A stretch of DNA of 64,000 nucleotides from Ralstonia wenshanensis (GCF_021173085.1 NZ_CP076413.1:3437501-3501500); one strand, 5' to 3'. Shown: positions 53,668 through 63,132, counted from the first letter of the stretch. The notes: a model not told the origin generated them from the letters alone. Made by a program: numbers and translations.

Positions 53668-54233
53668 GATCTTCCAGAGGAACGCCGTGCCATCTCGGCG
53701 GGCGTTCTTTCGATTGGCTTTTGTGCAATGCACAATTCCTGGCAACGCACCATTGCGCTTCGCACAACGCGGCTTGGGGTCCGTTGGCTGACAATGCTTG
53801 TCGCAGCGCGGTATCCGCTGCCTGTTCGCTTGATCGCCGTCATTGCTACGAACTCCGGAAACGTGTCAACGGAGTCCCTATTCCAACGGCGTGACTTACA
53901 TACATACGCGAACGTATCTATAATAGCGCGCACTCCGTCGCTTGCCCATGGCCGTATGCGCCACATCCATCCCGGGCACGTGCGCTGGGGCCGGCTTCGT
54001 GTCTGTCGGCAGCCAGGGCGGAGATCGACTGCCGATCGCTCCCGCGTCTTAGCATTCTGGTCCAAGTTGTTGCGAGTTCGTCGCAAAAGCCATATCGCAT
54101 GCCGCCAGATGCAGCTAGCATCGGACGTTTTCGTTTTGTGTTTTTTGGTTTCGCTGACGGTTTGCCGGCGTCGCACTCGTTTGCGCGGCGTTGCGGCACC
54201 CGGCATTCCGCTTATCGCCACATGGGGTCATCT
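53668..54233. other. Regulatory interval between the TetR gene and acrA
   Basis: 566 bases without a supported gene. The operator/promoter is at 53897-53924. The remaining 300 bases to acrA form a long leader, with no clear riboswitch or further promoter. An open plus-strand frame here (53728-54237) has no domain and is rejected. Confidence 0.5.
53897..53924 (+). promoter_or_regulatory. AcrR-type operator overlapping the efflux promoter
   Basis: TACATACAT (53897-53905), six bases, ACGTATCTA (53912-53920): seven of nine positions are symmetrical. It resembles the E. coli AcrR operator. The consensus -10 TATAAT at 53919-53924 overlaps its right arm, and the -35 region (around 53896-53901) its left arm, so a bound repressor would block RNA polymerase. 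Confidence 0.7.
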
Positions 54234-55505
54234 ATGACGAACACCCGCCGTTATCACCAACTCGCTGCCGCCGCATTCATGGTGGTGGCACTTGCAGCCT
54301 GCGGCAACAAGCAGGCACAAGGGCCGGGCGGCGCCGGCATGCCTCCGACCGAAGTCGGCGTTGTGACCGTGCAGCCGCACTCCGTTGGTCTGACCAGCGA
54401 GTTGCCGGGCCGCCTGGAGGCCACGCGTGTGGCGCAGGTGCGAGCACGGGTCGCGGGCATCGTACTCAAGCGCACCTACGCCGAAGGCAGTGACGTGAAG
54501 GCCGGCCAACAGTTGTTCCAGATCGATCCGGCGCAGTACAAGGCCTCGCTCGACAGCGCCAAGGCACAGCTTGCGCGTTCGGAAGCCACGCAAACGCAGG
54601 CGCAACTGAAGGCTGAGCGCTACAAACCGCTGGTTGCCACCAACGCCATCAGCAAGCAGGACTACGACGACGCAACCGCCGCCGCCAAGCAAGCCACCGC
54701 TGACGTGGCCGCCGCCCGCGCCGCCGTGGAAACCGCCAAGCTGAACGTCGGCTACGCCAGCGTGACTTCGCCCATCTCCGGCCGTGCCGGTCTGGCGCAG
54801 GTTACCGAAGGCGCGCTCGTGGGCCAGGGTGAGGCGACGCTGCTGACGACCGTGCAGCAGATCGACCCGATCTATCTGACGTTCACGCAGTCGAGCACCG
54901 AAGTGCTGCGCCTGCAGCAGGCGCTCAAGGACGGCAAGCTGGCGAAGGCCGGTGGTGACGCAGCCAAGGTCACGCTCGTGACGGATGACGGCCGTGCCTA
55001 CGCCCAACCGGGCAAGCTGTACTTCTCTGACCTGACGGTGGACCCGGCCACGGGCACGATCACGCTGCGCGCGATTGTTCCGAACGCCGACCGCACGCTG
55101 CTGCCGGGCATGTACGTGCGTGCCCGCCTGGAGCAGGCCGTGGACGAGCAGGCGATCACGGTGCCGCAACAAGCCGTGACGCGCAGCCCGGACGGCGCCT
55201 CCGTCATGGTTGTCGACGAGAAGGGCATGGCAGCGGTGCGCCAGGTCCAGGCCGACCGCTCGACCGGTACGGAATGGATCGTATCGAGCGGCCTGAAGGC
55301 GGGCGACAAGGTGATCGTCGACGGTCTGCAGAAGGTCCATCCGGGCGCACCGGTCAAGGCCGTGCCGTGGCAGCCAATGTCGGCAAGCCAGGGCAAGGGC
55401 CCGCAAGGTCAGGGCGGCCAGGGTGGCGGCGCTGCACCCGCACCGGCGGCCAGCGCCTCTGCTGCAAGCACTCCCGCTGCCAGCGCACCGGCAGCCAAGC
55501 AGTAA
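54234..55505 (+). CDS. acrA: RND efflux periplasmic adaptor (AcrA/MexA type)
   Basis: 423 residues from ATG 54234 (ATG 54222 possible). Lipoprotein signal, hydrophobic core and lipobox VALAAC ending at Cys23. Membrane-fusion order: beta-barrel VGLTSELPGRLEATRVAQVRARVAGIV, lipoyl GSDVKAGQQLFQID, coiled-coil hairpin with repeated Ala-rich QLARSEATQTQAQLKAERY, and LNVGYASVTSPISGRAG. The C-terminus is a Gly/Ala/Pro-rich tail of about 50 residues. Bridges the inner-membrane pump and outer-membrane channel. Confidence 0.93.
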   Translation: MTNTRRYHQLAAAAFMVVALAACGNKQAQGPGGAGMPPTEVGVVTVQPHSVGLTSELPGRLEATRVAQVRARVAGIVLKRTYAEGSDVKAGQQLFQIDPAQYKASLDSAKAQLARSEATQTQAQLKAERYKPLVATNAISKQDYDDATAAAKQATADVAAARAAVETAKLNVGYASVTSPISGRAGLAQVTEGALVGQGEATLLTTVQQIDPIYLTFTQSSTEVLRLQQALKDGKLAKAGGDAAKVTLVTDDGRAYAQPGKLYFSDLTVDPATGTITLRAIVPNADRTLLPGMYVRARLEQAVDEQAITVPQQAVTRSPDGASVMVVDEKGMAAVRQVQADRSTGTEWIVSSGLKAGDKVIVDGLQKVHPGAPVKAVPWQPMSASQGKGPQGQGGQGGGAAPAPAASASAASTPAASAPAAKQ

Positions 55506-55520
55506 ACAAGGAGCCATCGC

Positions 55521-58500
55521 ATGGCAAAGTTTTTTATCGATCGCCCGGTCTTTGCCTGGGTGCTCGCGCTGTTCATCATCCTTGCTGGGGCGATTTCGAT
55601 CACCCAGCTGCCGATCTCGCAGTACCCGACCATCGCGCCGCCGTCCGTCATCATCACGGCAACGTACCCGGGTGCCAATGCGAAGACGCTGGACGAGTCC
55701 GTCACCAGCATCATCGAGCAGGAAATGAACGGTGCGGACGGCCTGCTCTACATGGAGTCGGTCAGCCAGGGCGGTAACGGCCAGGCGCAGATCACCGTGA
55801 CGTTCAAGGCCGGCACCGATCCGGCGCTGGCGCAGGTGGACGTGCAGAACCGCCTGAAGCGCGTGGAAGCGCGTTTGCCGTCTGCAGTGACGCAGCAGGG
55901 CGTGCAGGTCGACAAGGCCCGCTCGAACTTCCTGCTGTTCGCCACGCTGGCATCCACCGACGGCAAGATGGATCCGGTGGCGCTGGGCGACTATATCTCC
56001 CGCAACGTGCTGAATGAAATCAAGCGCGTGCCGGGTGTCGGCCAGGCCATCCTGTTCGGTACGGAGCGCGCCATGCGCGTCTGGATCGATCCGGCCAAGC
56101 TGGTCGGCTACAAGCTGACGCCCACGGACGTCTACAACGCCATTCGCGCACAGAACGCGCTGGTCTCCGCCGGTACGATCGGTGACTTGCCGTCCGTCTC
56201 CGACCAGCCCCTCGCGGCGACGGTCGTGGTGGAAGGCCAGCTTACGACCACCGAGCAGTTCGGCAACATCGTGCTCGTGGCCAAGCCGGACGGTTCGCTG
56301 GTGCGCGTGAAGGATGTGGCGCGCCTGGAGCTGGGCGGCCAGACCTACTCGACGTCTGCGCGGATCAACGGCCAGCCGATTTCCGCAATTGGTGTGCAGC
56401 TCTCGCCCACCGGTAACGCGCTGGGCACCGCCAAGGCCGTGAAGGCCAAGCTGGAAGAACTCTCGAAGTACTTCCCGGCGGGCGTGGAATACAAGGTGCC
56501 GTACGACACCTCGAAGTTCGTCCAGATCTCGATCGAAGAAGTGGTCAAGACACTGTTCGAGGCCATGGTGCTGGTGTTCCTGGTGATGCTGCTGTTCCTG
56601 CAGAACATCCGCTACACGCTGGTGCCGTCGATCGTGGTGCCGATCTCGCTGCTGGGCGCGTTTGCCGTGATGAACGCGTTGGGTTTCTCGATCAACGTGC
56701 TGACGATGTTCGGCCTCGTGCTGGCGATCGGCATCCTCGTTGACGATGCGATCGTGGTGGTGGAAAACGTCGAGCGGATCATGGCCGAGGAAGGCCTGCC
56801 CCCGCGCGAAGCCACCCGCAAGGCCATGGGCCAGATCACGGGCGCCATCATCGGTATTACGCTGGTGCTGATGGCCGTGTTCATCCCGATGGCGTTCTTC
56901 TCGGGCTCGGTGGGCGCGATCTATCGCCAGTTCTCGCTGTCGATGGTGTCGTCGATCTTCTTCTCGGCGCTCATGGCGCTGACGCTCACGCCGGCACTGT
57001 GCTCAACCCTGCTCAAGCCGATCGAAAAGGGTTCGCACCACGAGAAGAAGGGCTTCTTCGGCTGGTTCAACCGCATGTTCAGCACCACCACGAACCGTTA
57101 CCAAAGCTTCGTGGAGCGCATGCTAAAGAAGACCTTCCGCTACATGGTCATCTACGTTGCGCTGATCGTTGCGGTGGTGTTCCTGTTCCTGCGCCTGCCG
57201 TCTTCGTTCCTGCCGACCGAAGACCAGGGTTACATCGTGACCAACATCCAGTTGCCGCCGGGTGCATCGGCCAACCGCACGCTGGAAGTGATCAAGCAGG
57301 TCGAGAACTACTACAAGCATGAAAAAGCGGTCGAGAACATCGTGGCCGTCCAGGGTTTCAGCTTCTCGGGCAACGGGCCGAACGCCGGTATCGTGTTCAC
57401 CCCGTTCAAGGACTGGAGCGAGCGCAAGGGCAAGGATCAAACCGCTGATGCTGTGGTTGGCCGGGCCTTCGGTGCGCTGTTCGGTGGTATTCGCGATGCG
57501 ATCGTGTTCCCGCTGAACCCCCCGCCGATTCCGGAACTGGGTAACGCAACGGGCTTCACGTTCCGTCTGCAGGACCGCGCAGGCCTGGGCCACGACGCGC
57601 TGATGGCTGCCCGCAATCAGCTGCTGGGGATGGCCGCGAAAAGCAAGATCATCACTGGCATGCGCCCGGAAGGTCTGGAAGATTCGCCGCAGTACCAAGT
57701 GGATATCGACCGCGAGAAGGCCAACGCGCTGGGTGTGTCGTTCACCGACATCAACGCCGTGCTGTCGACGGCGCTGGGTTCGGCGTACGCCAACGACTTC
57801 CCGAACTACGGTCGTCAGCAGCGTGTGATCGTGCAAGCGGACAAGATCAACCGCATGCAGCCCGAAGACATCATGAACCTGTACGTGCGCAACGCGCAGG
57901 GCAACATGGTGCCGATGTCGACGTTCGCGAGGGGCCATTGGATCGTCGGCCCGGTGCAGCTCGTGCGCTACAACGGCTATCCGGCTGTCCGCCTTTCGGG
58001 TGCGGCCGCGCCGGGTGCCAGCTCGGGTGACGCCATGGCCGAGATGGAACGTCTGGCTGCCAAGCTGCCGGCGGGTATCGGCTACGAGTGGACGGGCCAG
58101 TCGCTGCAGGAAAAGGCCTCGGGCTCGCAGGCGCCGGCGCTGTATGCGCTGTCGCTGCTGGCGGTGTTCCTGGTGCTGGCGGCGCTGTATGAAAGCTGGT
58201 CGATCCCGGCGGCGGTGATTCTGGTGGTGCCGCTGGGCGTGCTCGGCGCATTGCTGGGCGTGACGCTGCGCGCGATGCCCGATGACGTGTACTTCAAGGT
58301 CGGCCTGATTGCGGTGGTGGGTCTGTCCGCCAAGAACGCGATTCTGATCATCGAGTTCGCGAAGGACTTGCAGGCGCAAGGCAAGGGCCTGATCGAAGCG
58401 ACGCTCGAGGCCGTGCACCTGCGGTTCCGCCCGATCATCATGACGTCGTTCGCCTTCATCCTGGGCGTGCTGCCGCTGGCGATTGCCACGGGTGCCAGCT

Positions 58501-58673
58501 CCGCCAGCCAACGCGCCATCGGTACCGGCGTGATGGGCGGGATGATCACCGCGACGGTGCTGGCCGTGGTGCTGGTGCCCGTGTTCTTCGTGGTGGTCCG
58601 CCGCATCTTCAAGGGCAGCGAGCGTCAACGCCGCCTGGATGCCGCGCACCGTCCGCTGGACGAGGAAATCTGA
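55521..58673 (+). CDS. acrB: RND multidrug efflux permease (AcrB/MexB type)
   Basis: 1050 residues, full HAE1 length. MAKFFIDRPVFAWVLALFIILAGAISI at the start, then twelve membrane segments with two large periplasmic loops. The proton relay LVDDAIVVVENVER (Asp407-Asp408 type) lies near residue 408, and GxxxDQ elements and GVLPLAIATGASSASQRAIG near 985 are typical. It exports lipophilic drugs, solvents or bile-salt-like compounds by proton antiport. 15 bases after acrA, two bases before the channel gene. Confidence 0.96.
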   Translation: MAKFFIDRPVFAWVLALFIILAGAISITQLPISQYPTIAPPSVIITATYPGANAKTLDESVTSIIEQEMNGADGLLYMESVSQGGNGQAQITVTFKAGTDPALAQVDVQNRLKRVEARLPSAVTQQGVQVDKARSNFLLFATLASTDGKMDPVALGDYISRNVLNEIKRVPGVGQAILFGTERAMRVWIDPAKLVGYKLTPTDVYNAIRAQNALVSAGTIGDLPSVSDQPLAATVVVEGQLTTTEQFGNIVLVAKPDGSLVRVKDVARLELGGQTYSTSARINGQPISAIGVQLSPTGNALGTAKAVKAKLEELSKYFPAGVEYKVPYDTSKFVQISIEEVVKTLFEAMVLVFLVMLLFLQNIRYTLVPSIVVPISLLGAFAVMNALGFSINVLTMFGLVLAIGILVDDAIVVVENVERIMAEEGLPPREATRKAMGQITGAIIGITLVLMAVFIPMAFFSGSVGAIYRQFSLSMVSSIFFSALMALTLTPALCSTLLKPIEKGSHHEKKGFFGWFNRMFSTTTNRYQSFVERMLKKTFRYMVIYVALIVAVVFLFLRLPSSFLPTEDQGYIVTNIQLPPGASANRTLEVIKQVENYYKHEKAVENIVAVQGFSFSGNGPNAGIVFTPFKDWSERKGKDQTADAVVGRAFGALFGGIRDAIVFPLNPPPIPELGNATGFTFRLQDRAGLGHDALMAARNQLLGMAAKSKIITGMRPEGLEDSPQYQVDIDREKANALGVSFTDINAVLSTALGSAYANDFPNYGRQQRVIVQADKINRMQPEDIMNLYVRNAQGNMVPMSTFARGHWIVGPVQLVRYNGYPAVRLSGAAAPGASSGDAMAEMERLAAKLPAGIGYEWTGQSLQEKASGSQAPALYALSLLAVFLVLAALYESWSIPAAVILVVPLGVLGALLGVTLRAMPDDVYFKVGLIAVVGLSAKNAILIIEFAKDLQAQGKGLIEATLEAVHLRFRPIIMTSFAFILGVLPLAIATGASSASQRAIGTGVMGGMITATVLAVVLVPVFFVVVRRIFKGSERQRRLDAAHRPLDEEI

Positions 58674-58675
58674 AC

Positions 58676-60220
58676 ATGCAGAAAACGATGACCTTTCGAA
58701 CCCCCGCGCTGCTGCCGGCGCTCCTGCTGGCCGCGGGCGTGCTGTCTGGCTGCTCGCTGGCGCCCACCTATGAGCGCCCGGACGCCCCGGTAACGAGCGC
58801 GTATCCGCAGGCACCGGCCGGCTATGCCGTGCCGGCAGATTCCGCCAAGCCCGGCGAGAACGCGCCCCGCGCGACCGAGCTGGGCTGGCGCGAGTTCTTC
58901 CCCGATGCGCGGCTGCAGAAGCTGATCGGCCTGGCGCTCGAGAACAACCGCGACCTGCGCGTGGCCATGCTCAACGTCGAGGCCGCGCGTGCGCAGTACC
59001 GCCTGCAGATCGCCGACCTGCTGCCGCCGGTCAATGCGTCTGCCACGTACACGCGCAGCCATACGCCGCCGTCGATCTCGACCACCGGCGGCGACATCTA
59101 CACCAAGCAGTACCAGCTTGGCGTGGGCATCAGCAACTATCAGGTGAACCTGTTCAGCGTGGGCGACGTCACGTCGTCTGCGCGTGCAAGTTATCTGGCG
59201 ACGGACGAGGGCCGGCGTGCCGCGCAGATCAGCCTGATCTCGCAGGTGGCCAAGGCCTACCTGAACGAGCGCGCGTACGCCGAGCAGCTCGAGCTGGCCC
59301 AGCAGACCCTGAAGGGCCGCGAGGACTACTACAAGCTGGCCAAGCAGCGCTTTGACGTGGGCGCCTCGTCGGCGCTGGATCTGCGTCAGACCGAGACGCT
59401 GGTGGAATCGGTGCGTGTGTCGGTGGCGCAGCTGACGCGCCAGTATGCTCAGGCGACCAACGCCCTTGTGCTGCTGGTGGGCGCCCCGCTGCCGGCCGAT
59501 CTTCCCGCGCCGACCATGGTGTCGTCGGAGAAGATCGTTGCCGACATTCCGCCGGGTCTGCCGTCGGAGCTGCTGGAGCAGCGCCCTGACATCCGCCAGG
59601 CCGAGCAGAAGCTGATTGCCGCCAACGCCAACATTGGCGTAGCGCGTGCGGCGTTCTTCCCGAGCATCGGGCTGACGTCCAACGTGGGTACGGCCAGCGG
59701 CGCGCTGCATGATCTGTTCAAGAGCGGAACAGGGTTTTGGTCGTTCGTGCCAAACCTGACGCTGCCGATCTTCAACTGGGGCACCAACATCTTCAACCTG
59801 GACTTGACCAAGACCAACCAGAAGATCGCGGTGGCCAACTACGAGAAGACGATCCAGACGGCCTTCCGTGAGGTGTCCGACGCCCTCGTGGCGCGCGGCA
59901 CGCTGGAAGATCAGGTGGCCGCGCAGAAGCGCTTCCGCGATGCCACGGCCGATCGCCTGACGCTGTCTGACCAGCGCTATCGCAACGGCGTGTCGAGTTT
60001 CCTCGATGTGCTCGACGCGCAGCGCGATCTGTTCAGCGCCGACCAGACCCTGGTGCAGACGCGCCTGGCCCGCCTGACCAACGCCATCGATCTGTACACG
60101 GCACTGGGTGGCGGTCTGCAGGAGCACAGCACCACGGTGGCGGCGCAGCAGGCTCAGCCGACGGCTGCCCCCGGTGTTGCGCCCGCCACGCCGGATATGA
60201 CGCCGCAGCAATCGAAGTAA
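58676..60220 (+). CDS. NodT-family outer membrane efflux lipoprotein (OprM type)
   Basis: 514 residues. Lipoprotein signal with LLAAGVLSGC, lipobox Cys27. Two OEP domains follow: AYPQAPAGYAVPADSAKPGENAPRATELGWREFF opens the mature part; LKGREDYYKLAKQRFDVGASSALDLRQTE and RFRDATADRLTLSDQRYRNGVSSFLDVLDAQRDLFSAD are the repeated helical hairpins. The final 35 residues are Ala/Pro/Gln-rich. It forms the trimeric TolC-like exit duct for the pump. Last gene of the operon, followed by a terminator. Confidence 0.94.
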   Translation: MQKTMTFRTPALLPALLLAAGVLSGCSLAPTYERPDAPVTSAYPQAPAGYAVPADSAKPGENAPRATELGWREFFPDARLQKLIGLALENNRDLRVAMLNVEAARAQYRLQIADLLPPVNASATYTRSHTPPSISTTGGDIYTKQYQLGVGISNYQVNLFSVGDVTSSARASYLATDEGRRAAQISLISQVAKAYLNERAYAEQLELAQQTLKGREDYYKLAKQRFDVGASSALDLRQTETLVESVRVSVAQLTRQYAQATNALVLLVGAPLPADLPAPTMVSSEKIVADIPPGLPSELLEQRPDIRQAEQKLIAANANIGVARAAFFPSIGLTSNVGTASGALHDLFKSGTGFWSFVPNLTLPIFNWGTNIFNLDLTKTNQKIAVANYEKTIQTAFREVSDALVARGTLEDQVAAQKRFRDATADRLTLSDQRYRNGVSSFLDVLDAQRDLFSADQTLVQTRLARLTNAIDLYTALGGGLQEHSTTVAAQQAQPTAAPGVAPATPDMTPQQSK

Positions 60221-60240
60221 GTTCGCGTCTGTTCGCTCGA

Positions 60241-60270
60241 AAGCCCGCCTTGTTCAGGCGGGCTTTTTTT
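60241..60270 (+). terminator. Terminator of the efflux operon
   Basis: AAGCCCGCCT (60241-60250), TGTTC loop, AGGCGGGCTT (60256-60265), with seven T in all. The A-side also borders the end of the opposite gene: the topoisomerase stop codon (60254-60256) is inside this hairpin. Confidence 0.9.
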
Positions 60271-61345
60271 CGCCTGTGCCCTTTGCGCTGGCACTGGATT
60301 CAAGAAAGCGAAGCAGCGCCGCTTCTTCGCGTCGCAGGCCCTTGCGTGCGCGGGTCGGGGGCAGTGCTTCTAGCTCGCCGGCCAGGAAGGCGTCCACCAC
60401 GGCCGGATGTACATAGCACTTGCGGCAGACAGCCGGCGTGTTCCCCAGACGCTTGGCCACGGCAGCAATGGCTTCCACCACCTGCCGGCGCGCCTCGGTA
60501 ACGTTCGCCGACGTGCGCCCGCGCAGCAGATCCAGCGCGAGCACGCTGCCGGCCCAGGTGCGGTAGTCCTTTGCCGTGAAATCTGCGCCCGTGATCTCTT
60601 GTAAGTACGCATTCACATCCGTGGAATCCACGACACGGCGCTCGCCAGCTTCGTCGATGTACTGGAACAACTCCTGGCCCGGCAGATCGACGCAGCGTCG
60701 GATGATGCGCGCCAGGCGCGGGTCCGATACCGACACGTCGTGCTCCACGCCGCTCTTGCCGCGAAACTGAAAACGTACCGTGTTGCCATGCACCTCCACG
60801 TGGCGATTGCGCAGCGTCGTGAGCCCATAGGAGCGGTTGTCGCGTGCATACGCAACATTACCTACACGCACGAGCGTCACGTCCAGCAGAAAGACCACCG
60901 TCGCCAGCATCTTCTCGCGCGATAGGCCCGGCGCCGCCAGGTGGGCGGTGATCGCCTCGCGCACGCGCGGCAGCGCCGCCCCGAAGGCCAGCAGCCGCCC
61001 GTACTTGTCGGCATCGCGAAAGGCGCGCCAGTCGGCGTGATAGCGGTATTGCTTGCGCCCGCGCGCGTCGCGCCCCGTCGCCTGCAAATGGCCGCCCGCG
61101 TGTGGGCAGATCCAGACGTTGGTGTAGGCCGGCGGGATCGCCAGCTTGTTGATGCGCGCAATGACTGCGGGATCGCGGATGCGCTCGCCACGCGTATCGA
61201 AATAGGCGAAGCGGCCGCGCAATGGGCGCCGGGTGTAGCCCGGCCGCGTGTCGTCCACATAGCGCAGCTGCTCGGGCAGTGCTTCGGCGGAGGTTGGCGC
61301 GCTTGAGGCAATCGTCGCTGGCGCAGACTTGGGAACGCGTTCCAC
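60254..61345 (-). CDS. Type IB DNA topoisomerase (poxvirus-like)
   Basis: 363 residues. Bacterial TopIB: an N-terminal domain with YVDDTRPGYTRRPLRGRFAYFD and IPPAYTNVWICP, then the catalytic domain with RVGNVAYARDNRSYGLTTLRNRHV (Arg), FQFRGKSGVEH (Lys), KDYRTWAGSVLAL (Arg), and the nucleophile Tyr311 in CRKCYVHPAVV. It relaxes supercoils by 3'-phosphotyrosyl linkage. Its last codons run into the terminator of the efflux operon on the other strand. Confidence 0.9.
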   Translation of the reverse strand: MERVPKSAPATIASSAPTSAEALPEQLRYVDDTRPGYTRRPLRGRFAYFDTRGERIRDPAVIARINKLAIPPAYTNVWICPHAGGHLQATGRDARGRKQYRYHADWRAFRDADKYGRLLAFGAALPRVREAITAHLAAPGLSREKMLATVVFLLDVTLVRVGNVAYARDNRSYGLTTLRNRHVEVHGNTVRFQFRGKSGVEHDVSVSDPRLARIIRRCVDLPGQELFQYIDEAGERRVVDSTDVNAYLQEITGADFTAKDYRTWAGSVLALDLLRGRTSANVTEARRQVVEAIAAVAKRLGNTPAVCRKCYVHPAVVDAFLAGELEALPPTRARKGLRREEAALLRFLESSASAKGTGEKKPA

Positions 61346-61492
61346 GATAGAGATCAGGAGAGATGCTCGCTCTGAGCAAGCGGCGTTCCTCCCGCTCCGT
61401 GCACCGCCTACCGCTCATGGCGTAGTATCGAGACCACGCATCTGCTTAAAATTGCGGCATGAAATGGCCTTTCCGCCACAATCGGAAGTGCC

Positions 61493-61546
61493 TTGCATCG
61501 GTAAACGGATTCAACTACACTGCACGCCCTCTGGGCGGTATATAAT
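61493..61546 (+). promoter_or_regulatory. rpsU promoter candidates
   Basis: TTGCAT (61493-61498), 17 bases, TACACT (61516-61521) is one sigma70-like pair. A second -10, TATAAT, is at 61541-61546, with no good -35. Both read toward rpsU. Confidence 0.45.
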
Positions 61547-61588
61547 CCGCTGTTTCGCCGTCCACCCGAATACTGAGCAAGGGACCCG

Positions 61589-61801
61589 ATGACCACCATC
61601 CGTCTGAAAGAAAACGAGCCGGTCGAAGTTGCGCTGCGCCGCTTCCGCCGTGAAATCGAGCGCACTGGCCTGATCAAGGAACTGCGCGCCCGCACCGCTT
61701 ACGAAAAGCCGACGACCGAGCGCAAGCGCAAGAAAGCTGCTGCCGTTTCGCGTACGCGTAAACGCCTGCGCTCGCAAATGCTGCCGAAGAAGCTCTACTA
61801 A
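61589..61801 (+). CDS. rpsU: 30S ribosomal protein S21
   Basis: 70 residues, standard length. [27 protein letters not shown], then [37 protein letters not shown] in outline, is S21 of beta-proteobacteria, very basic at the end. S21 helps base pairing of mRNA with 16S rRNA at initiation. The common dnaG-rpoD operon partner genes do not follow here. Confidence 0.97.
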   Translation: MTTIRLKENEPVEVALRRFRREIERTGLIKELRARTAYEKPTTERKRKKAAAVSRTRKRLRSQMLPKKLY

Positions 61802-62141
61802 GATCGCGCGATTGTTTCGGTAGCACCAATCGGGTGCTGCCGCTGGCGGTGTGAAGTCAATCGACGTCCGTTCCGCCGAGCTTGGTTTGTAGCGCCTTGC
61901 GCGCACCGGAAGCCTTTCCGGATTCAACCAACGCTCCACTCCCCGATACAGAAGCTAGCAAGATGCGGTTGATGGCCTGTGCGCCATTGTCCGCCGCTTC
62001 GGTGCGCGCTGCGCGTGCCCTTCCTGTTTCAAACGACATCCGCCAGCGGTAAATGACCGGCTGGCTGTTGGCGTTTGTTGCTCCGATTCAGCGCCGAAGT
62101 ACATTAGCGAGCATCCTTTGCGCGCGCCTTCCCCAACAACG
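61802..62141. other. Interval between rpsU and a small membrane gene
   Basis: 340 bases. Just after rpsU, AGCACC-AATC-GGGTGCT (about 61823-61839) is a short hairpin without T-tract. A minus-strand open frame of 60 residues (61857-62039) is possible but has no recognised domain; I do not call it a gene. Confidence 0.4.
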
Positions 62142-62393
62142 ATGCCTACCGACTCCAACGACTACTGGTTCCCGGCCAAGCGCTACGGCTGGGGATGGGG
62201 CTTACCTTCGCGTTGGCAGGGTTGGGCGGTACTCGTCATCTATGCCGTACTGCTGGGGGCTGGCATCGTGGGGCTGCACCCGGGGCAAACGCAGTCGAGC
62301 TTTGCGTTGTACGTGCTGGGCGTGACAGCGCTGCTGTTACTGGTCTGCTGGTGGAAGGGAGAGCCGCCACGCTGGCGTTGGGGGCGGGACTGA
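62142..62393 (+). CDS. Small two-helix membrane protein
   Basis: 83 residues from ATG 62142. MPTDSNDYWFPAKRYGWGWGLPSRWQGW begins with an aromatic surface segment, followed by hydrophobic helices at about 28-45 (AVLVIYAVLLGAGIVG) and 55-70 (ALYVLGVTALLLLVCWW), and a basic end. The topology suggests an inner-membrane hairpin. Family not recognised. Convergent with the low-Mr phosphatase gene, 16 bases between stops. Confidence 0.65.
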   Translation: MPTDSNDYWFPAKRYGWGWGLPSRWQGWAVLVIYAVLLGAGIVGLHPGQTQSSFALYVLGVTALLLLVCWWKGEPPRWRWGRD

Positions 62394-62409
62394 GCGGTCT
62401 ACTTGCCCA

Positions 62410-62733
62410 TCAACTGCGCAGATACGGGCCGACCCGTTTCTCCAGCAAGGCGACGAGTTCCGATTGCATGAACACGTAGTCGTCGGGGATATCCAGGCAC
62501 ACGACGCGCTTGCCGCGTAGCCGCGCACCAAATCGTTGCGACAGGCGCTGCCGGTGGCCGCGTTCCATGACGAAAATCACTTCGGCCCAGTCGAGTTGAT
62601 CGGCGTCGAGTTGCACGTCTGCGTCGGGAGCCAAGCCCGCAGAATCTGTCTCGACGTTTGGCCACCTGGCGAAGACCGCTTCCGCCGTCGGGCTACGTAG
62701 CCGATTGCGGCTGCAGATGAAGAGCACACGCAT
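62410..62733 (-). CDS. Low-molecular-weight protein phosphatase-like protein
   Basis: 107 residues, shorter than classic LMW-PTP (about 150). MRVLFICSRNRLRSPTAEAVF holds the CX5R signature C-S-R-N-R-L-R-S, the phosphate loop. DIPDDYVFM near residue 83 stands in for the general-acid D-P-Y loop, shortened. Such short members are often annotated as protein tyrosine phosphatases of unclear activity. It starts four bases after the Nudix stop. Confidence 0.8.
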   Translation of the reverse strand: MRVLFICSRNRLRSPTAEAVFARWPNVETDSAGLAPDADVQLDADQLDWAEVIFVMERGHRQRLSQRFGARLRGKRVVCLDIPDDYVFMQSELVALLEKRVGPYLRS

Positions 62734-62737
62734 CGGG

Positions 62738-63127
62738 CTAAACCGATGCCTGCAGCGCCGCCGCTATCGACGCCCGATAGCCCTCCGGCATATTCGTCGG
62801 CAACGCATCCGGCGCAAACCCCCCAAGGCGCTTGTGCTCATGACTGACGGTGGGTTCAAAAGGGCCCACCAGCGCGCACGCGTACGTGGCAATGAACACA
62901 TGCTTGCCCGGCACGACTTCGAACAGATACGTGTCGATCGGGTCGCCCACTTCCACCCGCACGTTCAACTCTTCGGCAATCTCGCGTATCAGGCAGTCGG
63001 CCGAGGACTCGCCCCGTTCAATGCGGCCACCCGGCAGCTCCCATTCTTCGCGCTCATTGAGCAGTAGGACGACCTCGCCGGTGGGCACGCGCAGGACGCC
63101 TTTGATGGAGACGGGGTAGGTAGACAT
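62738..63127 (-). CDS. Nudix hydrolase
   Basis: 129 residues from ATG 63127; GTG at 63136, overlapping the mnmE stop, is the alternative start. The Nudix box GGRIERGESSADCLIREIAEELNV matches GX5EX7REUXEEXGU except that the last Gly is Asn. Cleaves nucleoside diphosphate-linked compounds, metal-dependent; substrate unknown. Operon with mnmE upstream and the small phosphatase downstream. Confidence 0.88.
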   Translation of the reverse strand: MSTYPVSIKGVLRVPTGEVVLLLNEREEWELPGGRIERGESSADCLIREIAEELNVRVEVGDPIDTYLFEVVPGKHVFIATYACALVGPFEPTVSHEHKRLGGFAPDALPTNMPEGYRASIAAALQASV

Positions 63128-63132
63128 GGCGG

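Noticed and set aside
53728..54237. 169-residue plus-strand frame before acrA
   Set aside because: It covers the operator and promoter region, has no domain, and its codon use looks random.
57123..58814. A 563-residue minus-strand frame
   Set aside because: Shadow of acrB. The composition (Arg/His-rich) is typical of antisense frames in GC-rich genes.
61857..62039. 60-residue minus-strand frame after rpsU
   Set aside because: Weak start context and no family; kept only as a remark on the interval.
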